Of a stretch of 64,000 bases of DNA, positions 1-10,631 are shown piece by piece. The notes below the pieces were generated by a model that was not told the origin of the DNA, searched no databases, and saw only the letters and a program-made list of their open reading frames with translations. Numbering within the stretch: position 1 is the stretch's first letter; the number at the start of each line of letters is the position of its first letter. The DNA comes from Histoplasma ohiense (lineage: Eukaryota; Ascomycota; Eurotiomycetes; Onygenales; Ajellomycetaceae), in the NCBI GenBank assembly GCA_017607445.1, contig JAEVHH010000005.1, positions 1,121,001-1,185,000 on the forward strand, written 5' to 3'. Made by a program: the position numbers and the translations under genes.

Positions 1-859
1 GGCCATTTCGTGCTCTCCATCAGTGCCAGTATCCATATGATCAGAGCCAAAAACGCTCTCATCATCCGACTGTGCAGCGCCTGCCTTCCTTCTCTTAGCA
101 CTTCGCCCACCTGCTCTAGCGGACATGTTCGCCCAATCTGGAGCAGGATGTAGCCGTTCATACTGCTTGCGCAGTCTCCGTATATACTCCGAGCCCGTGA
201 CGACATCGTCCTCTGCCGTGACTCGTAGCTTTCGCAGCCGATTATTTTTCGCCAGGGAGACAGTGATGCGTTCATCATCGCTGTCTTCCCACGCCGCAGG
301 CGGTTCGTTCTCGCGCTGACCATTCGACGTATTCTGCGCGATTGGCAGCTCGATATCGTCCACACCCGCCGTACCGGAGTCTAGAAAGAAGAGCTACACA
401 CGTCAGTACAAGGAGAGTTTTCGATCGTGCGGCGCTCGACCGGATCAGGGGAAAAAAGCAGATACGATACGTTTATTATTATATCTGTAGCAAGTAAAAA
501 CCTACATCCGCATCATCAACATGTTCCAAGCCGCCCTCCTCTTGCGCTTCCTCTTCCTCTACGCCTCCATCTTCACCCTCACTCGCACCATCCCTCAACG
601 CAATCTCCATGGCCCCAGCATCCCGATCCCTTAGCGCATCATGGAACCCCGCCGCATCGCCAAAGAGTAACCGCTCAAGCCTCTCTTCCGTTGCATCCTT
701 GGGTATTTGTTCACTTTCGCTAATGGCATTGTCAGCGAAGTCGTCCCCGTCCGAAGCGCCGTGAGTATCGACGAAAAAGCCTGCTTCTGTCGTTGGCAGT
801 GCGGATGCTGCTGCTGGTGGCTTTTTCTGCTTCACGTGGACTTTTTGCTTTGAGGGCAT
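1..859 (-). CDS. UTP18: U3 snoRNP (SSU processome) WD-repeat protein Utp18, N-terminal part
   Basis: Utp18 is a WD40 subunit of the UtpB module of the small-subunit processome, acting in the nucleolus on 18S rRNA maturation. Exon 1 (859-502) starts MPSKQKVHVKQKKPP and contains the family motif EERLERLLFGDAAGFHDAL. Exon 2 (380-1) continues with an acidic stretch, LRKLRVTADEDDVVTGSEYI and RRLRKQYERLHPAPDWA, all typical of the Utp18 N-terminal region. The intron 381-501 (GTTTTT...TTTCTAG) joins the exons at V-D-S-G-T-A with phase 1; the nearer-looking AG at 394-395 would break the frame. The WD40 propeller lies beyond the left edge, so the gene is truncated by the window and not by mutation. Nothing else fits the motif set; identification is strong although the propeller is not seen. 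Confidence 0.85.
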
Positions 860-1813
860 TGTGCTATAGTAATGTTATTTTTTTTCTTTGGATGTTCAAC
901 GTGCGGAGACAAATAGGAGGAGGTAAGGAAGGGATAATAAATAAAATAAAGTATCTAGATTGTGGGAAATAGAAATTCATCCATGCTTTTACAGACGAAG
1001 TATCGAGAATGATAAATTGCTTGGGGTTGTCCAATTGTTCAACTTTTTTTTTTTCTGTTTGGTCAAGGTTCTTGGACAGAGGAAAATTTAATTGATGCCT
1101 GAGGCTGCGAGATGGTTGTGTCATGTGACCTACGATACAAAATCGTTGGCAAATATATAAACACAACCACGCCAGAGCTTCACCGCAACAGCACCTGGAA
1201 ATAATTTAAAGAAAAAAAAAGAAAGCTAGAGGTCTCCCAAAAACGTCTCAATAGATAAAATATGAAAATGTATGTAAAGATGATTCATGGTAAGTCACAT
1301 TATCCTCGTTCCCCCCCCCACAATTGAAAAAACGGGGCGTAGAAGATCACCCATAAGAGTGTTAAAGTACGGTTGAAAAACATAGACAAAATAAAATGCA
1401 ATGCAATGCAATGTTTTCCTGACTGGGCGTCGGATTCCGTGAAGAAGGAGAGGGGAGGGGAAAGAAATAGCGTTTGAGTGTCCAAAGAGAAGAAGACGAT
1501 GGCGACGAAGACGACAATGTTAATGCAGAATAGAAAAGAAATGAAACAACAAACATGTCAGAACTTTCACCAACACGCCAAACATCCCGCACATGGAATA
1601 ATGCAGTAGAGCAGAAAGGTAAAGTACAGAATAATGTGCACAGGGTGGGTATTCTTTCATGAAAGAGGTAACCGAAAAAGAAAAAAAAAATCAGCAAAGG
1701 GGCGGAAGGGGGTATGTCAACGAAACGAAAAAATTAACAAAAAACAAAACAAAAACAAAACAAAAACATATTGATTGCGCATCTCTCAAATGAAATCAGG
1801 ATGGATGCACTAA
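860..1813. other. intergenic: UTP18 upstream region and 3' flank of the STIMATE-like gene
   Basis: No coding potential is visible on either strand. The part next to 859 is the presumed UTP18 promoter (minus strand) and contains T-rich tracts near 882-894 and 1046-1056. The part next to 1814 is A-rich on the plus strand (for example 1680-1765) and is probably the 3' untranslated region and end of the minus-strand gene that stops at 1814. Confidence 0.5.
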
Positions 1814-2983
1814 TCAAGTCGTGGCACCATTGCCTCTATCACCAGCCTCCAACGAATGCTTCACCCCGCGCTCGTCATCATCCGGAAACACGACACGGTC
1901 TCCCTCATCGCTCGAAAATTCAGCATCCTCATCGTCAATCCCCGCCAGCAAACCCCTTCGTCGATGTCGATCGTCATCCCACCGCTGTATCCCTGCATCA
2001 TCAAACCTACCGCCAGCACTAGCACCATCAGCAACGCCATCATCATCGCTATCAATGCCATCCAGATCTCCACCCGGCACTCGCTCACACCTCACAACAG
2101 GGATCGGCTTCTTGATAAAGATATCAATGATGTAATACTGCACCGCATTCATGATGACGGGGAACAAAAGCATGACGAAGAAAATCTGGACCGCGGTGTT
2201 GCCCTCTGTCCACCGGAGGGCCCAGTCGCCGATCTTGACGATGAAGGGGAGCATGTGGATCAGCACGACGACGCAGGTTTTCATACACAGCAGACCGAAG
2301 AAGTAGATCATGGACTGCTTGAACCACCACCAGGCGCTCGGCGGGCGGCCGTAGTTTCCCGATTCGATGGATTCGGGCGGGTTGGCGAGAGGGGTGTACA
2401 GCGCGGCGCGGTTGAGGATGCGGAGGAACAGGATTAAGATAGGGATGCCCAAGGTTGTCTTTATATTGTGATTAGGATGATTTCAGGCCCAGAGAGAGAT
2501 AGGGTCTCAGGGGAAGAAGGTATCAGAATGAATAAAACAGCATACATCAATCCCCAAATTCAGCAAATAATACGAGCACGGGTTGGGCTGATAAGTCGCC
2601 GTCACGGGTATCTGGCCAGCAGAAAACATCGATGCGAACAGGTTGGCTAGGTGCAGCAGGACAGAACCGAAGACCTGCTTGGACACGTCGAAGGCCCATA
2701 CCTTCACGGGCCGCTGTGGCCGTTCTCGCCATCGCTTGTACACCAGAGCCAGCAGCGCGAGGGCTCCCAGTGCGGCCTGCACGATCAACGCGAAGGAGCC
2801 GAGGAGCTGGCATTCACCACTGTCGCGGTCACTGTCCCCGCCCGGGCCGCCGCCGCCCTCCTCCTGTTGCTGATGCAGAAATATTGTGGAGGTGGATGTT
2901 GAGGACGGTAGGAGGGTTTGGGATGCTGCAAGAGCGATGGCGGTGACGAGGTGTGAAGTCTGTGTTGACAACAGGTCTGCCAT
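1814..2983 (-). CDS. STIMATE/TMEM110 and YPL162C-family vacuolar membrane protein
   Basis: A polytopic membrane protein of about 360 residues. Exon 1 is 2983-2546 and exon 2 is 2458-1814; the intron 2459-2545 (GTATGC...AAAG) is phase 0. After a serine/glycine-rich N-terminal segment, residues about 60-85 form the first membrane helix (GSFALIVQAALGALALLAL). Then come WAFDVSKQVFGSVLLHLANL, PCSYYLLNLGID|TTLGIPIL and RPPSAWWWFKQSMIYFFGLL. This is the signature of the family that includes human STIMATE, an ER protein of ER-plasma membrane contact sites, and yeast YPL162C, a vacuolar protein of unknown function. The C-terminal 80 residues are acidic, low-complexity and presumably cytosolic. Family assignment is firm; the function in fungi is not known. 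Confidence 0.85.
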
Positions 2984-4047
2984 GGCCAGCAGCTGGCACT
3001 AGGTGGTATTTATGAAAGAAACACGGAAATCCGCCAGCTGGAGACGGGTGATGTTTCCTGCCTCGCGAGGAGAAAATATTTAGGCGGAGACTGGTGCCTA
3101 AGAATCGAATGCATGTGGCGTGTGAACGGTCGAATGATTCGCTTTGCTTTTGCTTAGCTTCCTCTTCTCTTTGCTCACCTCTCCCCCCTTGTTTTTGTTT
3201 TACCTCTTTTTGGATTATGTTTTGTTTGGTTCTTTTCTTCTTCTCCTTCCTTTTCTGCCTTGACCACCTTGAGGTCAATGAGTGAAACGGGGTTGCTGAG
3301 CTCAGCTAGTTGAAAGGGTATTCGATTCCAGACCCGATTGCCGAGTCAGGGCTAGTTGTGGTTGATTGATTGATACTGAATTTATTCCATTTTGGGATGA
3401 ATGGTTTCTTTTGACGATCGTGCATGCAGTGGGATGTTTGCTGATGAGCATAAACCCACTGCTTCATCGGATTTTGCTCAGTTCTATCTATGTCTGCAGT
3501 GCATATTGTTTTTTTGAGGTTGAGAGGGCTGAGGTCACCGGATGGCTTCGGCGGTGTCAGGTGATCTGCCTTTGCCGCGGTGAGCACTCCGATCTTACTA
3601 CAAAATACAGATCTGTAGATGCCTGAGTAGTTGAAGAAGGGAATTAAGAAGTTGTTGGACAGAACGTATGATTTTACTCAAAAACGAAAGTGATTCGAAA
3701 TTCAATCCATGATATGGCGGCCAAGATCACGTTGACGCTTCAGGGTTAGAAGCTCTCAACTGCGCAGCATTCTTAGCCGAAAGGACAGTCAGTGCATGGA
3801 AGGTGATTCTTCCCCCTTGTATCCTTTTACTGTGGTGTTTTTTACCTACTCCAAGCTCATTTGCATAAAAGTGAGTTATATTATTGCATATTATTTCATT
3901 GAACATTTTTCCATATCCTTCCTATAAATAAAACTTATCAGGGTACATAAATAACAGTACTAATCGTGATAAACATGAGTCTGACGCGTCAATATCATAA
4001 ATGTAGTTTGGGTTGGGTGTAGAAACGACAAAAGAAATATTTTTTTT

Positions 4048-4082
<35 letters not shown>

Positions 4083-4477
4083 AGAAGAAAAAAACTCGCA
4101 AATATTGTCCCGCGTTCTCCCAAGGATAGAGTTGACGTGCACCCTCCGAGTCCCACGAAAATTCGCGGCAAAGTAAATAAATAAATAGAAACTCCTAGAA
4201 AGTAGGAGGAGAGGTAAATGTACCTGAAATAGGCAATTTTAGAACGATTTGTTAACCGCTGGAAAAACGAGGGATACAGCGAACGGGACGATATTCGAAA
4301 TCAGACGATAGATGGGGAACAGGTGAGGAAAGAGAGGAAAGAGGAAAGGAGAGGCACACAAAAAAGATAGCGATAAACGTGGGGGGGAGGGGGGGCAAAT
4401 GAAATAATCAACAAGAAAGCGAGGCAGGTAAATGTAAATATAAAAATCGAGAAGCAAGAGAGAGTCAGCCGCAAATA
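2984..4477. other. intergenic, 1.5 kb, with a 32-A tract and a G7-A-G7 tract
   Basis: This is the presumed promoter of the minus-strand gene starting at 2983, followed by the 3' flank of SF3B6. The plus strand is T-rich around 3170-3270. An uninterrupted run of 32 A lies at 4049-4080, followed by GAA-rich sequence. Two runs of seven G separated by one A lie at 4381-4395. No open frame here resembles a protein family. Confidence 0.5.
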
Positions 4478-5393
4478 TCAGTCGATGCCGTGTTGTTGTT
4501 TTAGTCGCTCCAGGTTTTCTTGTCGGGCGGCCAAATCTTCTCTCGATCTGGCCATCTTCTCAGGCTGGTGGTATAAAACTAAATTGTAATTTGTAAAAGA
4601 GAGGGGGTCAGTGAGTCTGCTATATCCAGCGTAGCAAAATATCAAGCTTGCTGCTCTGGTTGATTGCCCGATGACAAATTCCCATCTCGAACAGGGGAGG
4701 GTGGAAGAGTATGTAGGCGTCTGTTTATAACTAACCGACAAGGTATCTATTCTGGAAGTTGAAGCCATTCAATTTATCACAGGCCTGCTTTGCATCGGCA
4801 ACATCCTCGTACACGACGAACGCAGTGCCCTTCGAGTTTGTCGCAATGCCCTGGCGTATTTGACTATATATAGTTCCCCGCCGACATCACGAGTCAGTAG
4901 GTATGTCCCCTGTGCTAAAAAGTGGTCTGTTGGCCCTAAGGAGACCCGGAGAGAGTGAAATGGTTGTTGCCTTACCGAATAGGGCCAAATTTCCCGAAAA
5001 GATCAAACAGCTCCTCTGCGGTAACGTTGTAGCTGTATATTTCAAGGCGAAATCATTAGAGTTTATTTTCTTCTTCTTGTTTTCCTTTTTTAATTGTCAT
5101 CGCATATGGAGTAGGACCCGCGGGAAGGGGGATTCGTGGGGAAGACATATGTATCTCTGGGTTGTCGCGTGGGGAATTCCCTTCTTCCGTGGTGACGACG
5201 GACGTGGTATTGGACTCACCTGAGGTTCTTCACGAAAAGGATCCTAGATTGCCACGCGATGTTAGCGCTATACATATACATATCTTCCCAACGATATATA
5301 CTCGTCGCACCAAAGGGAGGTATCGGGTGGTAGACGAATAGAGAGCTTCTAGTACCTGTTGGCTTCCGGGGCAAGCTTGCTGCTGCGGCTCAT
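4478..5393 (-). CDS. SF3B6: SF3b subunit p14 (SF3B6), RRM protein of the U2 snRNP
   Basis: A 115-residue RNA-recognition-motif protein that in other organisms contacts the branch-point adenosine and SF3B1 in the U2 snRNP. Five exons (5393-5356, 5243-5220, 5032-4976, 4863-4736, 4578-4478) join in frame. They give MSRSSKLAPEANR, RNP2 RILFVKNLSYNVTAEELF, GKFGPIRQIRQGIATNSKGT, RNP1 TAFVVYEDVADAK, the NRYLVVLYHQPEKMAR segment and the C-terminus RLKQQHGID. All are hallmark sequences of this very conserved family. A longer open frame extends upstream of 5393, but the internal ATG matches family length and start. Exon 2 is only 24 nt. Four introns (112, 187, 112 and 157 nt) for 348 coding bases is dense for a filamentous fungus. 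Confidence 0.93.
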
Positions 5394-6970
5394 ATCTCTG
5401 AAGCGAGGTTCGTGTACAAAGACGGAGATTTGCCTGGGGGGGCAGAGACGCGCTGTAGTGAGTTTGGTTGTTGGCGTAAGGGACAGTGGGCAGACGGGTG
5501 ATGCACTGCGGATATAGGTAGCTGGGGATGGACGGGAGGAAAAAGAGGCACGGCCGGCGGCGAAAGATCGTGACAAGAGGGATTGATAATTACACTGCTT
5601 ACTCGGCTAATCACACCGCTGCTAAAATGACGAATTATTATAATTTACTCAAAAAAAACTCTTTTTAATATTTAAATTAAAAATATATTTTATTTTAATT
5701 ATTGAAGATTTTTATCAATATTTATTTTTACAATGATATGATTCAATCCCTCAACGACACCTCTTTGGGACCAGCGTGGATTATGTCATCCACTTGGCCG
5801 GGCTAGTCCTAACTCAGAGACCCTGGAAACAACGCTTGAACATCGAAACTCTTTAGAATATAGGTTCGCCCAACAGAGGCTCCAAGGTTATTTGGCTGCG
5901 TGGTGACGTTTTGAGAATAGTTACCTGCCTCGGGCCTAAGAGCATCGAAGCATCGTGGACGCTCGACACGCGAATTGTGAATGACAGCTGTTGACCATTT
6001 ATTATTGTTCTTGTTGATATTATTGTCATTGCACTTCCACAGCTAAAGAGATCGCTCAATGTGCTAAGTTCAACAATAAACCAACGCCTGCAAGTACATG
6101 TACAGTACATATCACATACTACACGAATGGACTGTCCACACTGGTACTCCTTTCATTGCTTGTTAATGCATTCCCTGTGTAGTATCTGCCCATCTCTACA
6201 CACGCTGGGGGGCGAAATCAGTCTTACATCAGTGCAACATCTAACGGGATGTTCCGCATAGAGTACATAACAGCATAACCACGCAGTTAGATATCTGCTC
6301 TCGCCGATTTTTATAAGACATAGGATTTTTCGGCCGAGTACCAGTTTCATGCATCGCCCCGGCAAGACACGCTGCTGGCCAGGAACGAAGCCTCTCCGCA
6401 GGTAATACTTATGATCATGGATATTCATGGATATATATTTATTCCTATGCCAACGGAATCAATCGAACGGCTACTCCAGAATCCGGAGGTATCCTGCCAA
6501 AAGAACAACGCCACCCTGTTGGTGCGACTTCTTTCCTCCCAGTTAATTGGACTTATTCAAGTCCAATCTTACCCCCAAGGACTAGGTTTAGTCGAAACCA
6601 CCCCCAACCACACACACATGTCAAGTTGCTCATAATCAATATCGGCATACCACTCGGAATATCCCCTCATTGTCAGCTGGCTGCAGGTTTCTCCCATACA
6701 CCAAATTTTCTCTTCTTTTCTTGTCTTTTCTTTTTTCTCAACCTCCCATATGCCTATTTAGCTAGGATCAGATGAACCGATGAACCGATGAGTGTCATCC
6801 AAGCTTCCCCCAAGAGCGCGACGAGCCTGATTCAAGCTTGCCACCTGCGAACCAAGGTACCAAGGCTTGGTTGTCGATTCTCGGCTTATTCCTTATATGG
6901 GGTAAGATGAGCTTGATTTTGTAGCCCGTAATCTATCTACTTTCTCCCAGCCAATTTAACTGTGAGCCAC
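5394..6970. other. intergenic with AT-rich island
   Basis: Upstream region of SF3B6, then sequence without coding signal. Bases about 5630-5745 are almost entirely A/T on both strands, rich in TAAT and TTTA words, next to ordinary-composition DNA. The section contains ATGTACAGT at 6098-6106, one of eight copies of this word in the window. The DNA just before 6975 leads into the MFS pseudogene. Confidence 0.45.
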
Positions 6971-6974
6971 AGTC

Positions 6975-7940
6975 CTCAACATATTTAGCGTGTTCAGGAG
7001 CACTACAGCCGTTCCCCGCAGTTTCTCCACAGCTCCAACATTCCCGTAATTGGCACTGTCGCGACAAGCATGGTCTTTCTGGGGAATCGGGACTCTCCTT
7101 GTGGCCGCCCTGATCAGAAAATTTCACGCCTGTCAGCAGGTCATGGTAGTTGCTAGTTCGGTCATGTGTATTTTAGCACTCGTCTGGGCTTCGTTCGCTG
7201 CCTCTATTCCAGAACTCATTGCCAGTCAAGGGGCGCTTTATTTGTATGGTGTTCTCGTCGTGTACACACCGCTTGTGAGCATGTTGAACGAATAGTTCGT
7301 TGAGTGGCGAGGTTTCGCGGATGGCGTTTTCTTTGCTGGTGGTGGGGTGAGCAGTGTCGGCTTGCCTTTTCTTGTCGAATGTCTCCCGGCGACGTACGAA
7401 TACCGTACAATGCTCAGGAGCACTGTTGCCAAGAATGTACTACCCCTGGTTAAGTGCAGGAGACTTCCATCAGTCCACCGAAATGAACAGACCACGGCGA
7501 TGGGAGTTCTATTTCATGTAGATCCCTCAGTTCTGGGTCCTGGCGCTCTCCAACCTGTTCTAGGGCTTTGCCATCTACGTCCCTTCGATATATCTGCCGA
7601 CATTCGCAACCCTGAACCGCGTCTCGCCTCGCATGAGTGCCTTTCTCTTGTCAGCATTTCAAATGTCGCCTCTACGCTGGGCCGGGTTGCGTTCGGCCAT
7701 CCCTGTAACCGGTTCAATAGTATTTACATCCTCGTCTTCATTGCTACGTTTGTCTCCGGCGTTGCTTCATTCTTTGTCTGGGGGCTTTGCGCAGTCTTTG
7801 TCCCCACTGCCTGCTTCGTCCGGTTGTGGGCGGGGAGCGTATAAGCATGTAATCATTTACATGGGTAGTTTTTGGCTTGCGTCGTCGACTGAAATCGTCC
7901 GGGATGGCCTTGGAAGAGCAGTTCTTCGGAAGGTGTCTAA
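6975..7940 (+). pseudogene. decayed MFS transporter, monocarboxylate (MCT/SLC16-like) type
   Basis: Pieces of a fungal MCT-family transporter appear in order in different plus-strand frames. EHYSRSPQFLHSSNIPVIG is followed by GTLLVAALIRKFHACQQVM. Then come GALYLYGVLVVYTPLVSMLN, ADGVFFAGGGVSSVGLPFLV, QFWVLALSNLF and GFAIYVPSIYLPTFATLN. The last recognisable block is NVASTLGRVAFGHPCNRFNS followed by a hydrophobic helix. They are separated by at least three frame changes and two in-frame stops: TAG at about 7292 after SMLNE, and TAG after SNLF near 7550 where families usually have a coding residue. The N-terminus and first helices are not recognisable. Intact members are 12-helix plasma-membrane permeases for monocarboxylates or similar solutes. 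Introns cannot explain all the breaks because the stops lie inside conserved segments without splice sites around them. The pseudogene call is solid; the exact ends are approximate. Confidence 0.75.
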
Positions 7941-10220
7941 GGGTGATGACAGATCGATATAAGATTATGTCACTGTAAGTTCGGTAGTTAGAAAAGGGAT
8001 AATAATAGAAAATCCAGCCTTTTTAAACTATCTTTTTGAGAGAGAGAGAGAGAAAGAGATCCCTTCCCGTCTTGATTATCAACACATATAAAACCACAAA
8101 TGGCAGCACAAACACTCTCAAATACTATGCAAGGGGATTTTTCACATGCCAATGTCCTGAAATCGATCTTTTGTTCATATATTTTGTTTCCCAACTCTCT
8201 CTTTCTCTTTCTCTCTCTCTCTCTGTGTTGTCCAGTAGTTGCCATAAATTCATACATCTCCGTGGAAGCAGCCCGAAACAAAGCTTCATCCCGCAGCACC
8301 TTTCCCCCTCAAACCAAACAACATAATTACTAAACCAAAGGCCAAAGGACAAGAAACAAACCCGCGCTGAATCCTCGCTTCTTGCGCAGGGCATCAACTT
8401 AGTTGAATGAACGCATCAGACCACAGAAAGTCAGCTCCTCATATCCATCACCAATGAACAGTCATTCCTATACAACAAGAGCCACGTAACATCCAACGCA
8501 CCACTGCGCGCATTTACCGAAAAAAGAAAAGAAAAGATAAAAAATCAGTCATCACAACAAATACCCAATTAAAACCACAGCGGCCCCAAAGAGGAGGACA
8601 AGAGACCGGAGAACAACCGTAGGTCAATTCGAATTCAACCCCCCTTGGAATCCCGGCGACTGGTCCCTGATTTAGGTGGGCGTTGAGGGAAACGAATCTG
8701 CTTTCTTCGCAGGTGACCAAGCGAGACAAGCAAAGGGGCCTGACTCCTCCTAACCGGGCCGGTGATGAATTTTCTGGCTACAGGGAAGATATCGGCTCAC
8801 ATGGCGGGTGCGCCATGGTGACGATGATGGTGGCGGTGGAGATCCTGGAATCGTTTATCAGAAGCAAGCAGGCAGCTTGCGCTGAGCGAGAAGTGGTATG
8901 GTGGATGGGAGATTCCGGAGGAGAGGGCTAAAGAGCGCGGTCACCATCGACACAGTAACTGACAGGACGAGGGGACAGCCGTTACGTGGGAGCTAACATT
9001 TATTCGCCATCATCCCTCATCAAGAGACGCTTGAAATGTCACTTATTCGCGTAATTGGAGCCATGCGAACTATTTCTATTTCGCAGGGCCTGATCAGTAA
9101 GGGGCGATTGTGGGTGTGGGACTGGATCTGCCGTTCCAGGTGCTGTTTCCTCGCAATCCAACGGGAGGATAGGCGGACGAGGAAAAGGTCTAGCTCAATG
9201 CGCGGGAGCTCCTGAGGGGTATAACTGCACACATTTTTCTTGTAGAGTTGCAGGGGGTAGCGAGTCGTAGGGGAGAGCTCCTGACAGGAGGAGGGATGAA
9301 TGGCCGAGGCCGGAGGGTTTTAACTCTGTAGAAGGTATAGAGGCTCCTATACCAGATAAAACCAGCCCTTGCTTTTAAAACTACTATAAACCCCGAGCGA
9401 ATAGCCCTCTTGGATAGGAGATGCAATAGGGCGATACTTTTTCCATACCTCATACCGACCCCGCCGCCCGTCACTCCCCCCTTTTCAGGATCTCTGGTTA
9501 CCACTTCTCTATATGTCTAGATATACGGATTCTGAGCTGGCTAAACCCGCCGGTATCAAAATCATAAACGAGGGAGTTGTACTCGACAAAAGGCCCGCGG
9601 TTAATGGTGCGAAACGGCATCTCGCGGAAGGACAATGAAGACGCGAATCTGAAACGTGGGTTCCACGCAGAACACCTGGAAAGGAAGAGAGGCATTTCCA
9701 TGGTGGTAGCGGGCATGTTTTCCTTGGAGATGTGGAGATGGTGGTCTGCTATCGATATATAGCCCCGATATGTTGCTGTATGACCCTTGGAGGCAGTTCA
9801 GAATTTGGAAACCCATGCGATGCAGCGCTTGGGACGGGGGATGTTCTCTCAGAACACAATGGAGAAGCCATTTTCGGGGCAAGATGGCAGAGAGAGCAAT
9901 TATATTAAACAATTAGTATAAAGAATCTGCTCCCAAATTGAGCAAGGGAGAATCCGTCGATGTTTATATTGTGCATGACGGGCCGCAGCGGGATGTTGGT
10001 GGTGGTGTACGAGCAATACCGTATTGTATTCCGGAGCTGGGTGTGGGCAGGTCGCCCTGGCGGTGTAATTAACCCACCGTCGTGTATTGCCCATACCAGT
10101 CACAACGCTTGTGTCAAACTTCTCCTCGTCGCTCCCACCACAACTTCAATTTGCAATCTGCATATCTTGTTCTGATCGTCAACACTCAAAAGCCCTTAAT
10201 ATCATCACAGCTGTCACTCT

Positions 10221-10244
10221 ATGGCTGCCGTCCACGGTGGCTAA
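10221..10244 (+). other. possible upstream ORF, 7 codons, in the JHD1 leader
   Basis: ATG GCT GCC GTC CAC GGT GGC TAA lies about 410 nt before the JHD1 start codon in a pyrimidine-rich stretch. It would matter only if transcription starts upstream of it, which the sequence cannot show. Confidence 0.25.
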
Positions 10245-10471
10245 GAGCTCTGGTTTGGTATTGTCCCCAAGCGCCGCCCAGGTCAATCCATCACCCGTTT
10301 CGCTTAGCCTCTCTTCTCCATTGCGGACAACCGCCTTCGGAGCCGTTCCCCCAAACCAGCCGCTTTCCTCACCTCTACTCTCATCTCCGCCTCCCATCCC
10401 CCTCACCCTATCCATCGGAATAGCTTCACTCCCACCGATAAACCCGAATCCGTAATACTCCCTGATCGATC

Positions 10472-10495
10472 GGGAATGCGTCCTCGCGCATTCCC
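10472..10495 (+). promoter_or_regulatory. perfect 9-bp inverted repeat with CATTCC half-sites, JHD1 leader/promoter
   Basis: GGGAATGCG at 10472-10480 and CGCATTCCC at 10487-10495 are exact reverse complements around the six-base loop TCCTCG. Each arm holds CATTCC (one on each strand), which matches the CATTCY site known for TEA/ATTS factors such as Aspergillus AbaA. It also contains the ATG of an 11-codon upstream frame (10476-10511). Function as DNA operator or RNA hairpin is inference. Confidence 0.4.
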
Positions 10496-10631
10496 TATCG
10501 TCAGTTGTTAGGCCTGTGTGGTCAACACTGCCTTCCCCGCCTTTTCTATCAACAACACGAAACCGACCGCAATACATTTGATTCGACAATTCGACCCCTT
10601 TCGGCGAGCCTACCACCTCCAAAAAGCCGAC

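Larger units (their letters stand above)
7941..10631. other. intergenic, 2.7 kb; upstream region of JHD1
   Basis: No family-like coding sequence was found. A (GA)n tract at 8038-8059 and a (CT)n tract at 8195-8224 are complementary to each other. From about 10140 to 10631 the plus strand is pyrimidine-rich, as in many fungal 5' leaders. It contains short upstream frames at 10221-10244 and 10476-10511, and a perfect hairpin at 10472-10495. The open frame that continues upstream of 10632 begins with GTG codons only, so the first in-frame ATG is 10632. Confidence 0.5.

Noticed and set aside
2829..3278. 149-codon minus-strand frame overlapping the STIMATE-like start
   Set aside because: Lys/Gln/Glu repeats come from a T-rich tract on the other strand; it conflicts with the well-supported gene.
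9190..9910. Possible transposon remnant between the MFS pseudogene and JHD1
   Set aside because: Short open frames on both strands, but no reverse transcriptase, transposase or terminal repeat could be recognised.
10518..10631. N-terminal extension of Jhd1
   Set aside because: The extension begins with GTG, not ATG; the first in-frame ATG is at 10632 and family-like sequence begins there.
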